Of a stretch of 64,000 nucleotides of DNA, positions 50,338-59,468 are shown in pieces. The first letter of the stretch is position 1. Each line of letters starts with the position of its first letter. The stretch is from positions 1 to 64,000 of the forward strand of contig JACRFZ010000102.1 in NCBI GenBank assembly GCA_016212515.1, in the 5' to 3' direction. The DNA is from Candidatus Melainabacteria bacterium. Its GTDB lineage: Bacteria; Cyanobacteriota; Vampirovibrionia; Obscuribacterales; Obscuribacteraceae. Made by a program: the position numbers and the translations under genes. The notes below the pieces were generated by a model, which worked only from the letters and a program-made list of their open reading frames with translations, was not told the DNA's origin and did no database searches.

Positions 50338-51378
50338 TCAATATCTACAGGTCACTGTACGATGATAAGGTCGAATGGCACTTGGGGCCTGGGCTTCTTT
50401 TTGTGATTTGAGCCAGAGTAAATTGTCCACTTCGGCAGCACTAAGGCTGACGCCGCGCTGGGCGATCAGGCGTTTGAGTTTGTCTACTGCCACAATTGTT
50501 GAGGCTCTAATGCTCAGCTCTTCCAGGCTGTCTTGCGGCAGTTCGATTTTGTTGTCTACTTTCTCGCTCAGTTCAGGGTTGTAAATTAGGGCGCCTGCCT
50601 CTCTCAAGAGTTGCGGCACTTTGTAGTCGGCAAAGGCTGTGAGCCTATCTGCTTCGGGTAGACCGCTGCCGCCCTTGAGTCTGATTAGATAGTCTATGTC
50701 GCTTACCAGAAGTTGTGCCCTCTTGAGGAAAGGCAAGGTCACCTTTCCTGCAGGTGTCTCCATGCGGGCTGTGTCTTGAAAGCCGCTGTAAGATGCTTCG
50801 ATGTAAAATGCTTTGGTGAGGCAGTCTTCTTCTTGCAAGAGCCGAGTCAGTTCGCCTGCTTGTAGTCTTTTTGTCAGGTCTCTGAAGAATTCCAGTCGCT
50901 CGGGTAAGAGGCATAAACGATTGACGCCGCCGAGCCCGGCACTAAATTGCTCTGGGGTGGTAGTCTGGTTTGCTGCCAGGTTTTTCAGGTGGTAGAGATT
51001 TTCGCGCAGGCTGTGTAGAAGGGCGAGGCTGCCATTGTATGTGGTGCCGTAGCTGGTGAAGGTCCAGCGTGGTTCGCCCCAGTAGCAAAAACCGATAGCA
51101 TGGAAAAGGGTGAGAAAGCTTACGGCTTCTTCCAGGCTAGCCTGGTTGATGAAGACCTGCACACTGGCCGGCGCTGCCGCCAGCCAGTGTAAAACCTTGA
51201 CGGGCGGACCGCCATAGGCGGCTGCCAGTTCAGATGCCAGGTATTTTAGTGCGGCTTCATCGATTTCTACCAGAGCCTGTGTCTGCACGAAACGGCGCAT
51301 TGGTGCCAATATGGGATGAGCGCCGGGCTCATCCGCGTTGCTACCAGTTGATGTTGTGCTCGAGTTTGATTCCGTCAT
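50338..51378 (-). CDS. Queuosine salvage protein (DUF2419/Qng1 family)
   Basis: 346 aa. DUF2419 signature: LFHAIGFCYWGEPRW, ALLHSLREN, ADYKVPQLLREAGALIYNP and ELSIRASTIVAVDKLKRLI. Qng1 proteins cleave queuosine-5'-phosphate to free queuine for use in tRNA. The longer reading to 51522 runs into the cupin gene; ATG 51378 gives a family-like start after a short disordered stretch. It overlaps the cupin 3' end by 38 bp, so the two are on one message. Bacterial members recover queuine or precursors from food or hosts; that use is inferred. Confidence 0.87.
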   Translation of the reverse strand: MTESNSSTTSTGSNADEPGAHPILAPMRRFVQTQALVEIDEAALKYLASELAAAYGGPPVKVLHWLAAAPASVQVFINQASLEEAVSFLTLFHAIGFCYWGEPRWTFTSYGTTYNGSLALLHSLRENLYHLKNLAANQTTTPEQFSAGLGGVNRLCLLPERLEFFRDLTKRLQAGELTRLLQEEDCLTKAFYIEASYSGFQDTARMETPAGKVTLPFLKRAQLLVSDIDYLIRLKGGSGLPEADRLTAFADYKVPQLLREAGALIYNPELSEKVDNKIELPQDSLEELSIRASTIVAVDKLKRLIAQRGVSLSAAEVDNLLWLKSQKEAQAPSAIRPYHRTVTCRY

Positions 51379-51844
51379 CGAATGTATATTGACCGAGTGA
51401 ACCTTCCCTGGCCTGGATGACGATGAAGTATAGCTCCTCTTGACCGGAATTTCGCAGGCAGCGCAGGGCGGCGGGAGCCAGGCGCACGCAACTGCCTTCG
51501 GCGACGGGCACGATTTCGTCATCTATCGCCATTTGCCCCTGCCCTTTTAGGAAGATATAGACCTCTTCGTTTTGTTTGTGGGCATGACTGAAGGGGATGG
51601 TATATCCGGCCGGCAGTTTATTCATAGATATTTCGCTGCCGTTTGTGCCTATGAGTTCTTTCAGAAAGACCTTGCCTCTGACGGTTTTGTTGAGGGCGGG
51701 GATGAACAGGGGATATTCGGTCAATTGTTCCAGGGCGCCCAGGTGGGCGGCGCTGTAGTTGGTTCCCTGGGACAGTTTGCCGGTGCGCTCAAGCTGTTCC
51801 CGCACCTGGGAGGGCTGAGTTTCGGTGTTTGTGTGGGCGCTCAT
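51341..51844 (-). CDS. Cupin-domain protein
   Basis: 167 aa, one cupin barrel: PFSHAHKQNEEVYIFLKGQGQM gives the His, His, Glu metal ligands of motif 1; the second motif is weak (VRLAPAALRCLRN has no His). Cupins include small dioxygenases, isomerases and sensors. AGAGGT stands 7 nt before ATG 51844. It sits between HxlR and the queuosine gene. Confidence 0.85.
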   Translation of the reverse strand: MSAHTNTETQPSQVREQLERTGKLSQGTNYSAAHLGALEQLTEYPLFIPALNKTVRGKVFLKELIGTNGSEISMNKLPAGYTIPFSHAHKQNEEVYIFLKGQGQMAIDDEIVPVAEGSCVRLAPAALRCLRNSGQEELYFIVIQAREGSLGQYTFDDGIKLEHNINW

Positions 51845-51898
51845 TTGTTTTACCTCTTATGAGTGTTTCTTTTGCGAACCTTACTGTAGATATTAAAC

Positions 51899-51909
51899 AC
51901 CTAGTAGGT
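51899..51909. promoter_or_regulatory. 11-bp palindrome, possible HxlR operator
   Basis: ACCTAGTAGGT is a perfect palindrome about a central base, lying 55 bp upstream of the cupin start and 59 bp downstream of the HxlR gene. AT-rich flanks fit an operator. HxlR proteins often bind near their own locus. Confidence 0.4.
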
Positions 51910-51967
51910 AGGAAAAAACAAGTGACATGGCAATAAATATTTTCAAGTGGTCAGGAAGGTGAATGGT

Positions 51968-52405
51968 TCAGTCCTGGCAGTCGCCTGCCGCCGCCAGCGG
52001 GTTCTGGGGCAGAGCCCGGCTCTTGCACACTGGGCAGAAGTAGTCGACCTCCAGGCTGTGACCGCATTTGCGCCCTACCAGCCGGTTGCCCACGCCGGTG
52101 TATTTTTGCCCCCAGTCGTAGAGGGCCCCCACAATTTTGCCCAGGTCGCGACCCTTTTTGGTCAGGTGATAGGAGAGTCTGGGTGGATGTTCGCTATAGA
52201 GGCGGGAGTCGACCACGCCCTCTTTCTCCAGATTCTTCAGGCGCTCGGAGAGCACACTGGCGGTGATGCCCGGCAGAGATTCTTGTAATTCATTGAATTT
52301 AGAGCGTCCCAGAATCAGGTCCCTGACTATGAGCAGGGTCCATCTCTCGCCTAATAGCTCCAGCGCTTTTGCTACCGGACAGGCTTGCTCGTAATTCCTA
52401 CCCAA
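51968..52405 (-). CDS. HxlR-family transcriptional regulator
   Basis: 145 aa. A winged helix of the HxlR/MarR-related family: CPVAKALELLGERWTLLIVRDL, FNELQESLPGITASVLSERLKNLE, YHLTKKGRDLG. The Cys near the N-terminus (CPVA) is often redox-reactive in this family. The C-terminal CGHSLEVDYFCPVCKS looks like a zinc-ribbon-like extension found in a subset. It likely controls the cupin and queuosine genes downstream, given the palindrome at 51899. Confidence 0.92.
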   Translation of the reverse strand: MGRNYEQACPVAKALELLGERWTLLIVRDLILGRSKFNELQESLPGITASVLSERLKNLEKEGVVDSRLYSEHPPRLSYHLTKKGRDLGKIVGALYDWGQKYTGVGNRLVGRKCGHSLEVDYFCPVCKSRALPQNPLAAAGDCQD

Positions 52406-52503
52406 CCGCCTTATATCCTTATTGGTCTTCAGGTAATGCTTGCTATATCTACGGCGACCAGATATCTTACCTCTCGGTCGTCGGTTGATACGCAGATTTA
52501 CTT

Positions 52504-54096
52504 ATGATGATACCTCAAGGTAGAGCAGATGCGCCCAGGTCGCTCTTTTGTTTCTGCCTATCGTTGAGTCTTCTCTTTCTGCTCCTTCATATGGTGCCGT
52601 ATTGGTATCTGCATCCTCTTAAGATCTGTCCCGACCAGGCGGTCTATCTGCAGATGGCTTCGGCAATTCTTTCCGGGCAAGTGCCTTACCGTGATTTCTT
52701 TGATTTTAACCCGCCCCTGATTATGTATCTGAGTATGATACCGGTAGTAGTGGCGAAGTTCCTGCCCTGGCCGGTGCCGCTTTGTTTTAATTTCTCGGTT
52801 TTGGCGCTCAGTATCTTCGATGCAGTTTTGCTTACCTATCTGGTTTTGCGAAACCAGCCCGTCTTTCCCTTGCATCAGTTTTTGCCCGTATTGTTCGTCT
52901 TTGCCGCTTACGGCAGCTTTGTGGTTTTTGACATGGGGCAAAGGGAGCATCTCTTCGTCTTGCTGTTTTTGCCCTATTGTTTTATGCGGGCCATCTCTCA
53001 TTTTCAGGCGGAAGCTGCCGACAAAGTCCCCACCTGGCTGAGGCTTTTGTCGGGCTTGATGGGAGGGCTGGCGCTCTCTTTGAAGCCGCAATTTCTTCTT
53101 TTCGGCCTGGCACTGGAGGCTGGTTTGTGGCTGGAGAGCAAGAAACTTCCCTGGCGCACAGTTGAAACTAAAACTCTGGCAGCAATTATGGTCGGATATG
53201 TTCTGGCTGTGCTGTGTTTGCCAGGGGAAGCTCTCGCTATTTATTTCAAGGAAGCGGTGCCGGTCTATTTACTTGGCGCCAGTTGGAACGGCCGATGTTT
53301 GCTTCATATGCTTTTGTCTTATGAGTATTTTCGGGAGCCTGTTTGTCTTTGTTTGGGCACTTTGCTTCTTTCACTGGTGAGTCGCCCCGGCCGTTACTGG
53401 GCTGTGTTTTTATTGCTTTCTCTGGTGGGCTTCTTCCATTATTTGAGCGGCGGGCAGGCCTGGACCTACAGGCTTATACCCTTGCAATTCTTCTCGACGG
53501 TGTTGCTTGCCTATTTGCTTGGGTGCTATGTCTATTTTGTTTTGAGCGGGCACAAGCTTGCTTTCAGGCTTTTCTTGCAGGCGGCTCCAATTTTGCCTGT
53601 GGCCGGCCTGTTTTTCTGCACTTTTCGCATCTTTTCTTTCTATAACGAGAGTGTCGGCTCGCCCGGTTACGATCTTTCACCACTTGGCTATGCCATGGTT
53701 AATCCCCGTCAGGACTTCGATTCAGCCTTTTTCTCCATGGTTTCAAACAGTTTACCCCAGGAGAAAGTGGTAAGCATAGGCACCGCCATTAGACCGGGGT
53801 TCCCGGCGCAGTTGCAGGCCCTGAGACCGCCGGGTAGCCGCTATTATTACAGTAGTCTGGTCATGATTAAGGAAGCCAGGGAAAGGCATCCTCGCTATGC
53901 CCGCTATTTGTTGGGTCTGGAAGCGAAGCAGGTGGCCGCCCTGGGGGAAGATATTCGCAAGCAGAAACCACGGCTGGTCTATATTCAAACTGAGCCGATG
54001 GCCTCGATTCTTGCCCCATACAACTTTAATAGATACCTGGAAGATTATGAGCCGGCCGGATATGTAGAAGGTTCGCTGGTCTATCGGCGCAAGTAG
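52504..54096 (+). CDS. GT-C-like polytopic membrane protein 1
   Basis: 530 aa with about 10 membrane helices. The first outer loop has CPDQAVYLQMASAILSG and PYRDFFDFNPPLIMYL, an acidic loop placed as in GT-C glycosyltransferases (ArnT/PMT). The soluble C-terminal part (about 400-530) includes SIGTAIRPGFPAQLQALRP. The third protein of the run shares these motifs, so they are paralogues. It should add sugar from a polyprenyl carrier to an unknown acceptor, by inference. Confidence 0.75.
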   Translation: MMIPQGRADAPRSLFCFCLSLSLLFLLLHMVPYWYLHPLKICPDQAVYLQMASAILSGQVPYRDFFDFNPPLIMYLSMIPVVVAKFLPWPVPLCFNFSVLALSIFDAVLLTYLVLRNQPVFPLHQFLPVLFVFAAYGSFVVFDMGQREHLFVLLFLPYCFMRAISHFQAEAADKVPTWLRLLSGLMGGLALSLKPQFLLFGLALEAGLWLESKKLPWRTVETKTLAAIMVGYVLAVLCLPGEALAIYFKEAVPVYLLGASWNGRCLLHMLLSYEYFREPVCLCLGTLLLSLVSRPGRYWAVFLLLSLVGFFHYLSGGQAWTYRLIPLQFFSTVLLAYLLGCYVYFVLSGHKLAFRLFLQAAPILPVAGLFFCTFRIFSFYNESVGSPGYDLSPLGYAMVNPRQDFDSAFFSMVSNSLPQEKVVSIGTAIRPGFPAQLQALRPPGSRYYYSSLVMIKEARERHPRYARYLLGLEAKQVAALGEDIRKQKPRLVYIQTEPMASILAPYNFNRYLEDYEPAGYVEGSLVYRRK

Positions 54097-54137
54097 TTTG
54101 AGCTTGCATTTCCTCTGGTACTATATTTGTTAGATTC

Positions 54138-55871
54138 ATGAGGCTAAAGCACTTGCCGGTATTGTCAGTTCAATCTTTCAAGGAGCGCTTTCGGGCTCTC
54201 TTTTTGACATCAGAGGCGGTGGCTTTTCTCGTGCTTACCCTGCCTGTCTTCTGGCTTATCGGGCGCGATTGTTTGACGCGCCGCGGCGATCTTTCGCCCC
54301 TGGTGGCTATGCATCTTGTCACCAACCAGCTTGTGACCACCGAGCAGGTACCTTATGTGGATTTTCTCGACCTGGCGCAGCCGATAATTTATGAGTTGTA
54401 CAGATTGCCGGCCTTGCTTAACGATGCGCTTGGGTTTTGCGGTATGCCGATGCGCCTGGAAGAAGTCGTCAAGCTCATTGTGCTTGTTCTAACCGCACTT
54501 TCATCTGTTACTTGCTTTTTGCTTTTAGGTCTGGCTAGAAACAGTTTGCAGGCGCGGATGGAACCGGAGCCGGCTGAAAAGGAGGAACTGGAGGCTTTGA
54601 CGGAGGCGCTCAGCCTGGCTCAGGTGGCTTTCCCGCTGGCGCCGGTTTTGCTCACCTATATGGGGCGTTTTCAACTGGGCGAAGTGCAGTTCCTTATGGC
54701 GCTTGCCTTCATTCCCTGGATCGCCATTCGCTATCTGGCATATCGGGGCTGGCAGTTGCCGACCTTTGTGGGGCTCTTCCTCGGCGCTGTCACCGGTCTG
54801 GCCTTCTCTCTAGAGTTCCCCTATTTGCTCGCCCCCCTGGCACTAGAGGCAGTGCTTTCGGCTTCCATGAGAAAGCTAAAGCCGGTTTTCTCTATGGATA
54901 ACCTAGGCCTGCTGCTGGCTGCATTGGTGGTGGCATTGCGGCTTTACAAATGGCCGGAAGCGATGCAGACGGCCTATTGGAACTGGATCATGCCGCTGCG
55001 GATGTTGCAGTTTGGTGAGCTTGACGAAATGATCCATGGTCTGGGCACTTCCCCGGATCTTTTCTATGTTTTCTATGGTTTCATTGCCCTCTTCATTCTT
55101 TTCGTGCTGGCTGGAAAGCGTAATGCTTTTTATGTGCCGGTCATCGCTGGTAGTGTCATTGGCATAGCCTTTTTTCTGCTGGAGAAGCAGGGCTTTACTC
55201 GCGATATTCTTCTGGCTATGGGCAGTATTTTGCTTGGTCTGACGCTTTTCCTTTGCGACTTTATTCAGCGATTTTGTCGGCGGTTCGTTACTGTGGAGGG
55301 GCTAAGAAAGCGAGTGTCCCTGCTGCTCTTGGCGTTGCCGGTTTGTGCTTATAGCGCTTTCTACCTGGTGCGTATCGAAGCCGACTACAGCGAAGGCATT
55401 AATCCTAATCCGAAGGTCAAGTCGCCCGGTCTCGGTGATATCAACTTATACGTGCAGGCTCATTCCCAGTGGCGCCATCCGGTGGCTATTCTCTGCGACT
55501 ATCCCGATTCCACCTATCCGCTACTCTTTAATCTGGAGCGCACTCCCGGTACCTATTTGATCAATGGTAGACCGGTTCGCCACCTGATGCGTCTTGAGAA
55601 ACTCAACATGCTGAGCGGTCACTGGAAGGAATTAAACGATACTATTTTGCGCAATTTGGAAGCTGAATTTTCCAGTTCCAGGGCTGATCTGGTGCTGGTG
55701 AGCGGCTGTTATATGCAGGAGTATGTGCGGCAGAACAAGCTGCTCGATCTTTTGCGTGAAAACTACGACCAGGGCGCTCCCTGTATTTTCCTTAGTGATA
55801 ACCGGCAGCCGAGAGAGTTTATCGGTTTTTATTATGGTTATGATACCTGGCTCCGGAGGAAATCCAAGTGA
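54138..55871 (+). CDS. GT-C-like polytopic membrane protein 2
   Basis: 577 aa with about 10 membrane helices. Its loop VPYVDFLDLAQPIIYELYR corresponds to the paralogues' PYxDFFDFNPPL but with changes, and the first acidic residue of the neighbours (DQ) is replaced, so it may be non-catalytic or differ in substrate. A hydrophilic loop follows at about 135-155. A soluble C-terminal domain has LCDYPDSTYPLLFNLERTPG. It starts with ATG 41 bp after the previous gene and overlaps the next gene. Confidence 0.72.
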   Translation: MRLKHLPVLSVQSFKERFRALFLTSEAVAFLVLTLPVFWLIGRDCLTRRGDLSPLVAMHLVTNQLVTTEQVPYVDFLDLAQPIIYELYRLPALLNDALGFCGMPMRLEEVVKLIVLVLTALSSVTCFLLLGLARNSLQARMEPEPAEKEELEALTEALSLAQVAFPLAPVLLTYMGRFQLGEVQFLMALAFIPWIAIRYLAYRGWQLPTFVGLFLGAVTGLAFSLEFPYLLAPLALEAVLSASMRKLKPVFSMDNLGLLLAALVVALRLYKWPEAMQTAYWNWIMPLRMLQFGELDEMIHGLGTSPDLFYVFYGFIALFILFVLAGKRNAFYVPVIAGSVIGIAFFLLEKQGFTRDILLAMGSILLGLTLFLCDFIQRFCRRFVTVEGLRKRVSLLLLALPVCAYSAFYLVRIEADYSEGINPNPKVKSPGLGDINLYVQAHSQWRHPVAILCDYPDSTYPLLFNLERTPGTYLINGRPVRHLMRLEKLNMLSGHWKELNDTILRNLEAEFSSSRADLVLVSGCYMQEYVRQNKLLDLLRENYDQGAPCIFLSDNRQPREFIGFYYGYDTWLRRKSK

Positions 55872-57775
55872 TTTCGCTCCGGAAACAGATACCACTAACC
55901 TTGATTGCTTTAGGCTTGTTTCTCTTAAGTGGAGCCAATCTCCTGTACTGGTCCATGCATCCGCTTTCCATTAGCGCCGACCAATCGGTGTATGTGCAGA
56001 GCGGTGTATTGCTTCTGCAGGGCAAAATTCCTTATCTGGATTTCTTTGATTTTAATCCGCCCCTGATCATTTATTTGAATGTGGTACCTGTGCTGGTGGC
56101 GCGAGCGTTCGCTCTGCCTCTGCCACTTGGTCTTAATATGACCGTAATGGTCTTCCATGTTTTTAGCACGCTCTTCTCAGGCTTTTTGTTGTACCGGTAT
56201 GGAGGGCAGTGTCGACCGTCGGTAAAAATGGTTGAGATGCTGCCGCTTCTGGCTATGTATGCCTATTTTACGCAGACGGTTATAGCCGACCATGGACAGA
56301 GAGAGCATCTCTTCACTATGGCCTTTATGCCCTTTTTTGTGCTGCGCGGCTTACGTCATGGCGGCGCCAACCCGGCCCCGGGGAGCAGTTGTCTGGCCGG
56401 CTTTCTGGCTGGTTTGCTCATGTCTTTGAAGCCGCAGTTTTTCTTGATATGGCTTTTTTCCGAGCTGGGTTTTCTCTGTCAGTCTGCCAAAGGTGATCGG
56501 GCGCGCCGCTATCTCTCTAGCGGGAAGACCAAGCTCTCGCCTGAGCTTTTGGCATTGCTGGTGCCACCTTTCGTTTATGCGCTCAGTTTCTGCTTTCTCC
56601 CGAGGCAGGCTTTGAAAGTATTTCTGGATGTGGCGCTGCCCATTTATTCTTTCGGTAATAACTGGGGCGCCCGCAGCTTTATGCCAATGCTGGTGGGAGA
56701 GTATCTTTTCGCCTGGCCCTTCTATCAGTTTTTGACCGGCGCCATTATTTTCCTGGCCTTGCGACGGGAGAGCATCTGGCTTCCACCCTTGCTTATGATC
56801 TGTCTGGCCTGTTTGTTTAATTACTTGAGCGGCGGTCAGGCCTGGACTTACAGGCTTTTACCATTCTCGCTCTACAGCAAGCTCTTGCTGGCCCTTGAGG
56901 GCGGTATCGTCTTGCGTTTCATTTATGATCGCTTTAAGGATAGTTTCCGCCAGGCAGCCGTTCTGGCAGCCGTTCTGTTTTTACTTTGCACAAGCTATTT
57001 TTCCTATCGTTTCATGGCTGATGCCGTGGAGGAAGTGGATAATGCCGAGGGAGAGCTCTTTGATTTGAAAGAGATAGGTTATTCCGGCAGTAATATGCGC
57101 GGCGAGTTGGACGCGACTTTCTTCTGCATGACGGAAAATAGCCGTCTGGGAGACAGAGTGCTCTATATCGGCTCGGGGATAAGACCGGGCTATCCGGCGC
57201 AGTTGCAGTGTGGGCGCCGCCCCGGCAGTCGCTATCTTTACGGCTATCCCCTCACCATGCTCAACCAGGCCAAGGATAATCGACCGGATTTGACGGCACG
57301 GTTCAAGGCTCTGGAGGCGCGCATCATTGCTGAGTTGGGCGAGGATATTAACAAGAATAAGCCTAAGCTGGTCTTTGTGCAGCTATGTCCCATAGCCCTT
57401 CTTCTTGAGCCGTATCATTTCATTTCTCGCTATTTGCAAAACTATTCCTTGCTTGGGGAAGTGGATGGAGCCGCCGTTTATAAGCTCACCGGCAGCAAGG
57501 TTGACTTGAAGAAGTATTCGGTGGGACAGCGGGAAGAGATGGTTCTGCAGGTTATTTGCGGACAGAAGACGGCTATTGAAGTGGCTTATGAGAAGGGCTT
57601 GCCGGTGCGTCTTGTGGAAGATTGGGTGGAAAGAGCCAGGACCGGCATGCGCAGCAACCTGGATGATCGTACCCTTGACGAGAGGGGCATATTGAAGCTC
57701 AAAATTGATGAGTTGAACAGTGAGATTTGGCAGTTGAACCGGCAGATAGACAAGCTCAAAAACGGCGGACGCTGA
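55868..57775 (+). CDS. GT-C-like membrane protein 3 fused to transposase-like HTH and coiled coil
   Basis: 635 aa. Residues 1-535 match the protein at 52504: SADQSVYVQSGVLL, PYLDFFDFNPPLIIYL, LSGGQAWTYRLLPFS and SGIRPGYPAQLQCG. The last 96 residues (from 57485) differ: VGQREEMVLQVICGQKTA, then VRLVEDWVERAR form a helix-turn-helix like IS3/IS911 OrfA, followed by a leucine-zipper-like helix LKLKIDELNSEIWQLNRQI. The frame is open throughout; there are no insertion-sequence ends or second transposase frame beside it. Its GTG overlaps the preceding stop as GTGA. Confidence 0.75.
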   Translation: MISLRKQIPLTLIALGLFLLSGANLLYWSMHPLSISADQSVYVQSGVLLLQGKIPYLDFFDFNPPLIIYLNVVPVLVARAFALPLPLGLNMTVMVFHVFSTLFSGFLLYRYGGQCRPSVKMVEMLPLLAMYAYFTQTVIADHGQREHLFTMAFMPFFVLRGLRHGGANPAPGSSCLAGFLAGLLMSLKPQFFLIWLFSELGFLCQSAKGDRARRYLSSGKTKLSPELLALLVPPFVYALSFCFLPRQALKVFLDVALPIYSFGNNWGARSFMPMLVGEYLFAWPFYQFLTGAIIFLALRRESIWLPPLLMICLACLFNYLSGGQAWTYRLLPFSLYSKLLLALEGGIVLRFIYDRFKDSFRQAAVLAAVLFLLCTSYFSYRFMADAVEEVDNAEGELFDLKEIGYSGSNMRGELDATFFCMTENSRLGDRVLYIGSGIRPGYPAQLQCGRRPGSRYLYGYPLTMLNQAKDNRPDLTARFKALEARIIAELGEDINKNKPKLVFVQLCPIALLLEPYHFISRYLQNYSLLGEVDGAAVYKLTGSKVDLKKYSVGQREEMVLQVICGQKTAIEVAYEKGLPVRLVEDWVERARTGMRSNLDDRTLDERGILKLKIDELNSEIWQLNRQIDKLKNGGR

Positions 57776-57856
57776 TTGCTAGTTAAATCGTGTTTGAGGT
57801 GTTTAGCTTTCGACTTTGCTATAGTCTGAAGTGTTTACCGGCAGAGATAAAAAGTC

Positions 57857-59437
57857 TTGAATAAAACCACTGCGCTTCTTTTGGCCCTGACCAGTGCATT
57901 GATTGCCGCCCCGGCTTTTGCAGATGCCGTCAGTTGGGAGAAGGTTTCGAAGGAAGCTCTGGCTGCCAGAGAGGGCAAGGAGCTTGATAAGGCTGTCGGT
58001 TTGTACCGAAAGGCCGTGGAAGATGCCCGCGCCAGTGCTCTGGAGCCTAAATTTGTCGCTCTTTCCTTGAACGACCTGGGGCTCTGTTTGCTTGCTGCCG
58101 GACAGAAGGGCGAGGCTGAGAAGTATCTGCTGGAGGCTATTGCCGTGCGCGAGAAGGCTTACGGAGCGCAGGAGCCTACACTGGTGCCCACTCTCGGGAA
58201 CCTCGGTCAGTTTTACAAAGGCGAAAAACAGTGGGATAAGGCTCGTCAGTCTTATGAGCGGGCTATTGCCATTGTTGAGAAGAATAGTTCCGACAAGGAC
58301 GTCAAACTAATTCCTCTGGTGAATGCCATGGCCGCCCTTTCCATGGAAGCGGGCAATAATGAGGAAGCACTCAAGCAACTGACCAGGGTGAAGGAACTGG
58401 CTAAAGCCAGCGGCGACAAGGGGGCGCAGATTATCGCTCTCAATAATATGGCTGTGGTACTGCGCAAGCTTGACCGCAAGGACGAGGCCGAGGCTCTCTA
58501 CAAGGATGTTCTGGCCCTGCAGGGCGACAATTCACCTGCCGACCAGGCAGGCCGAGGCGAGAACGTTGAAGCTAACAAGGCGGCGGCGCTCACCAATCTG
58601 GCCCGGGTTAATCGTGAGAAGGGGCAGTTCGATGCGGCCAAGCCGCTCTTGTTGGAAGCCTGTGAGCTTTTAGAGAAAGGCAAAGACATAAGACCTGAAA
58701 GCTTGATTACGGCTTATGACAATCTGGCCACGGTGTCGAAGGAACTGGGCGATTATGCCGACGCCATAAAGTATTACAGGTTAGCCCTTTCTCAGCAGGA
58801 AGGCATCAAGGATACCGGCGCCGATGTGAAGGCGGCTCGTATGACCAACCTGGCTCTTGCTCTGGTCAGCTCCGGTGAGATGAAGGAATCGGATGAGCTG
58901 TTCAAGAAAGCGCTGGCCTTGCTGGAAGAGAAGTATGGCAAGGACAGCCCTAAAGTGGCTCCGGCACTGTCGAATTTAGCCGAGCTTTATCGCCAGCAAG
59001 AGAAATATGATGCAGCAGAGCCCTTAATGAGGCGCTCCTTTGACATAAGACAGGCTTCTTTGCCGGCTACCGATGCCGGGCTTGCCGATGGCGCCAACGA
59101 TCTGGCGCTTCTTTACAAAGAGATGGGGCGCGAGAGCGATTCTATAAGTTATTTCGAGAAGTCTCTTGCCGTGCGGGAGAAGAGCCCGGATAGCCCGGAA
59201 CTGGCTACGGCATTAAATAACCTGGCCCGTTCCTACAGGCAGTCGGGTAAGCTGGATAAGGCGGAAGAGCTTTACAAGCGAGCGCTTTCCATGAGAGAGC
59301 GCCTGTCCGGTGCTTCCGATCAAAGCGTGGCGGCGGTTTTGCGCAATTACGCCGTGCTTCTCAGGCAAATGGGTCGTAAGCCCGAAGCCAGAGCCCTGGA
59401 CAAGCGGGCGCAGACAATCGAAGACAGTGCTCAGTAG
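57857..59437 (+). CDS. Exported TPR-repeat protein
   Basis: 526 aa. Signal peptide (LLLALTSALIAAPAFA) then about ten 42-residue kinesin-light-chain-like TPRs: SLNDLGLCLLAAGQKGEAEK, TALTNLARVNREKGQFDAAK, PALSNLAELYRQQEKYDAAE and TALNNLARSYRQSGKLDKAEE. It binds protein partners in the periplasm or outside. The TTG at 57857 is the start because the signal peptide begins there; the ribosome site is weak. Confidence 0.85.
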   Translation: MNKTTALLLALTSALIAAPAFADAVSWEKVSKEALAAREGKELDKAVGLYRKAVEDARASALEPKFVALSLNDLGLCLLAAGQKGEAEKYLLEAIAVREKAYGAQEPTLVPTLGNLGQFYKGEKQWDKARQSYERAIAIVEKNSSDKDVKLIPLVNAMAALSMEAGNNEEALKQLTRVKELAKASGDKGAQIIALNNMAVVLRKLDRKDEAEALYKDVLALQGDNSPADQAGRGENVEANKAAALTNLARVNREKGQFDAAKPLLLEACELLEKGKDIRPESLITAYDNLATVSKELGDYADAIKYYRLALSQQEGIKDTGADVKAARMTNLALALVSSGEMKESDELFKKALALLEEKYGKDSPKVAPALSNLAELYRQQEKYDAAEPLMRRSFDIRQASLPATDAGLADGANDLALLYKEMGRESDSISYFEKSLAVREKSPDSPELATALNNLARSYRQSGKLDKAEELYKRALSMRERLSGASDQSVAAVLRNYAVLLRQMGRKPEARALDKRAQTIEDSAQ

Positions 59438-59468
59438 CGGCGCTAACCGTGGTGCTTGCCTGATTTAG

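Noticed and set aside
57485-57775. Remnant insertion sequence
   Set aside because: No OrfB frame, terminal inverted repeats or target duplication seen; the frame is continuous with the membrane protein.
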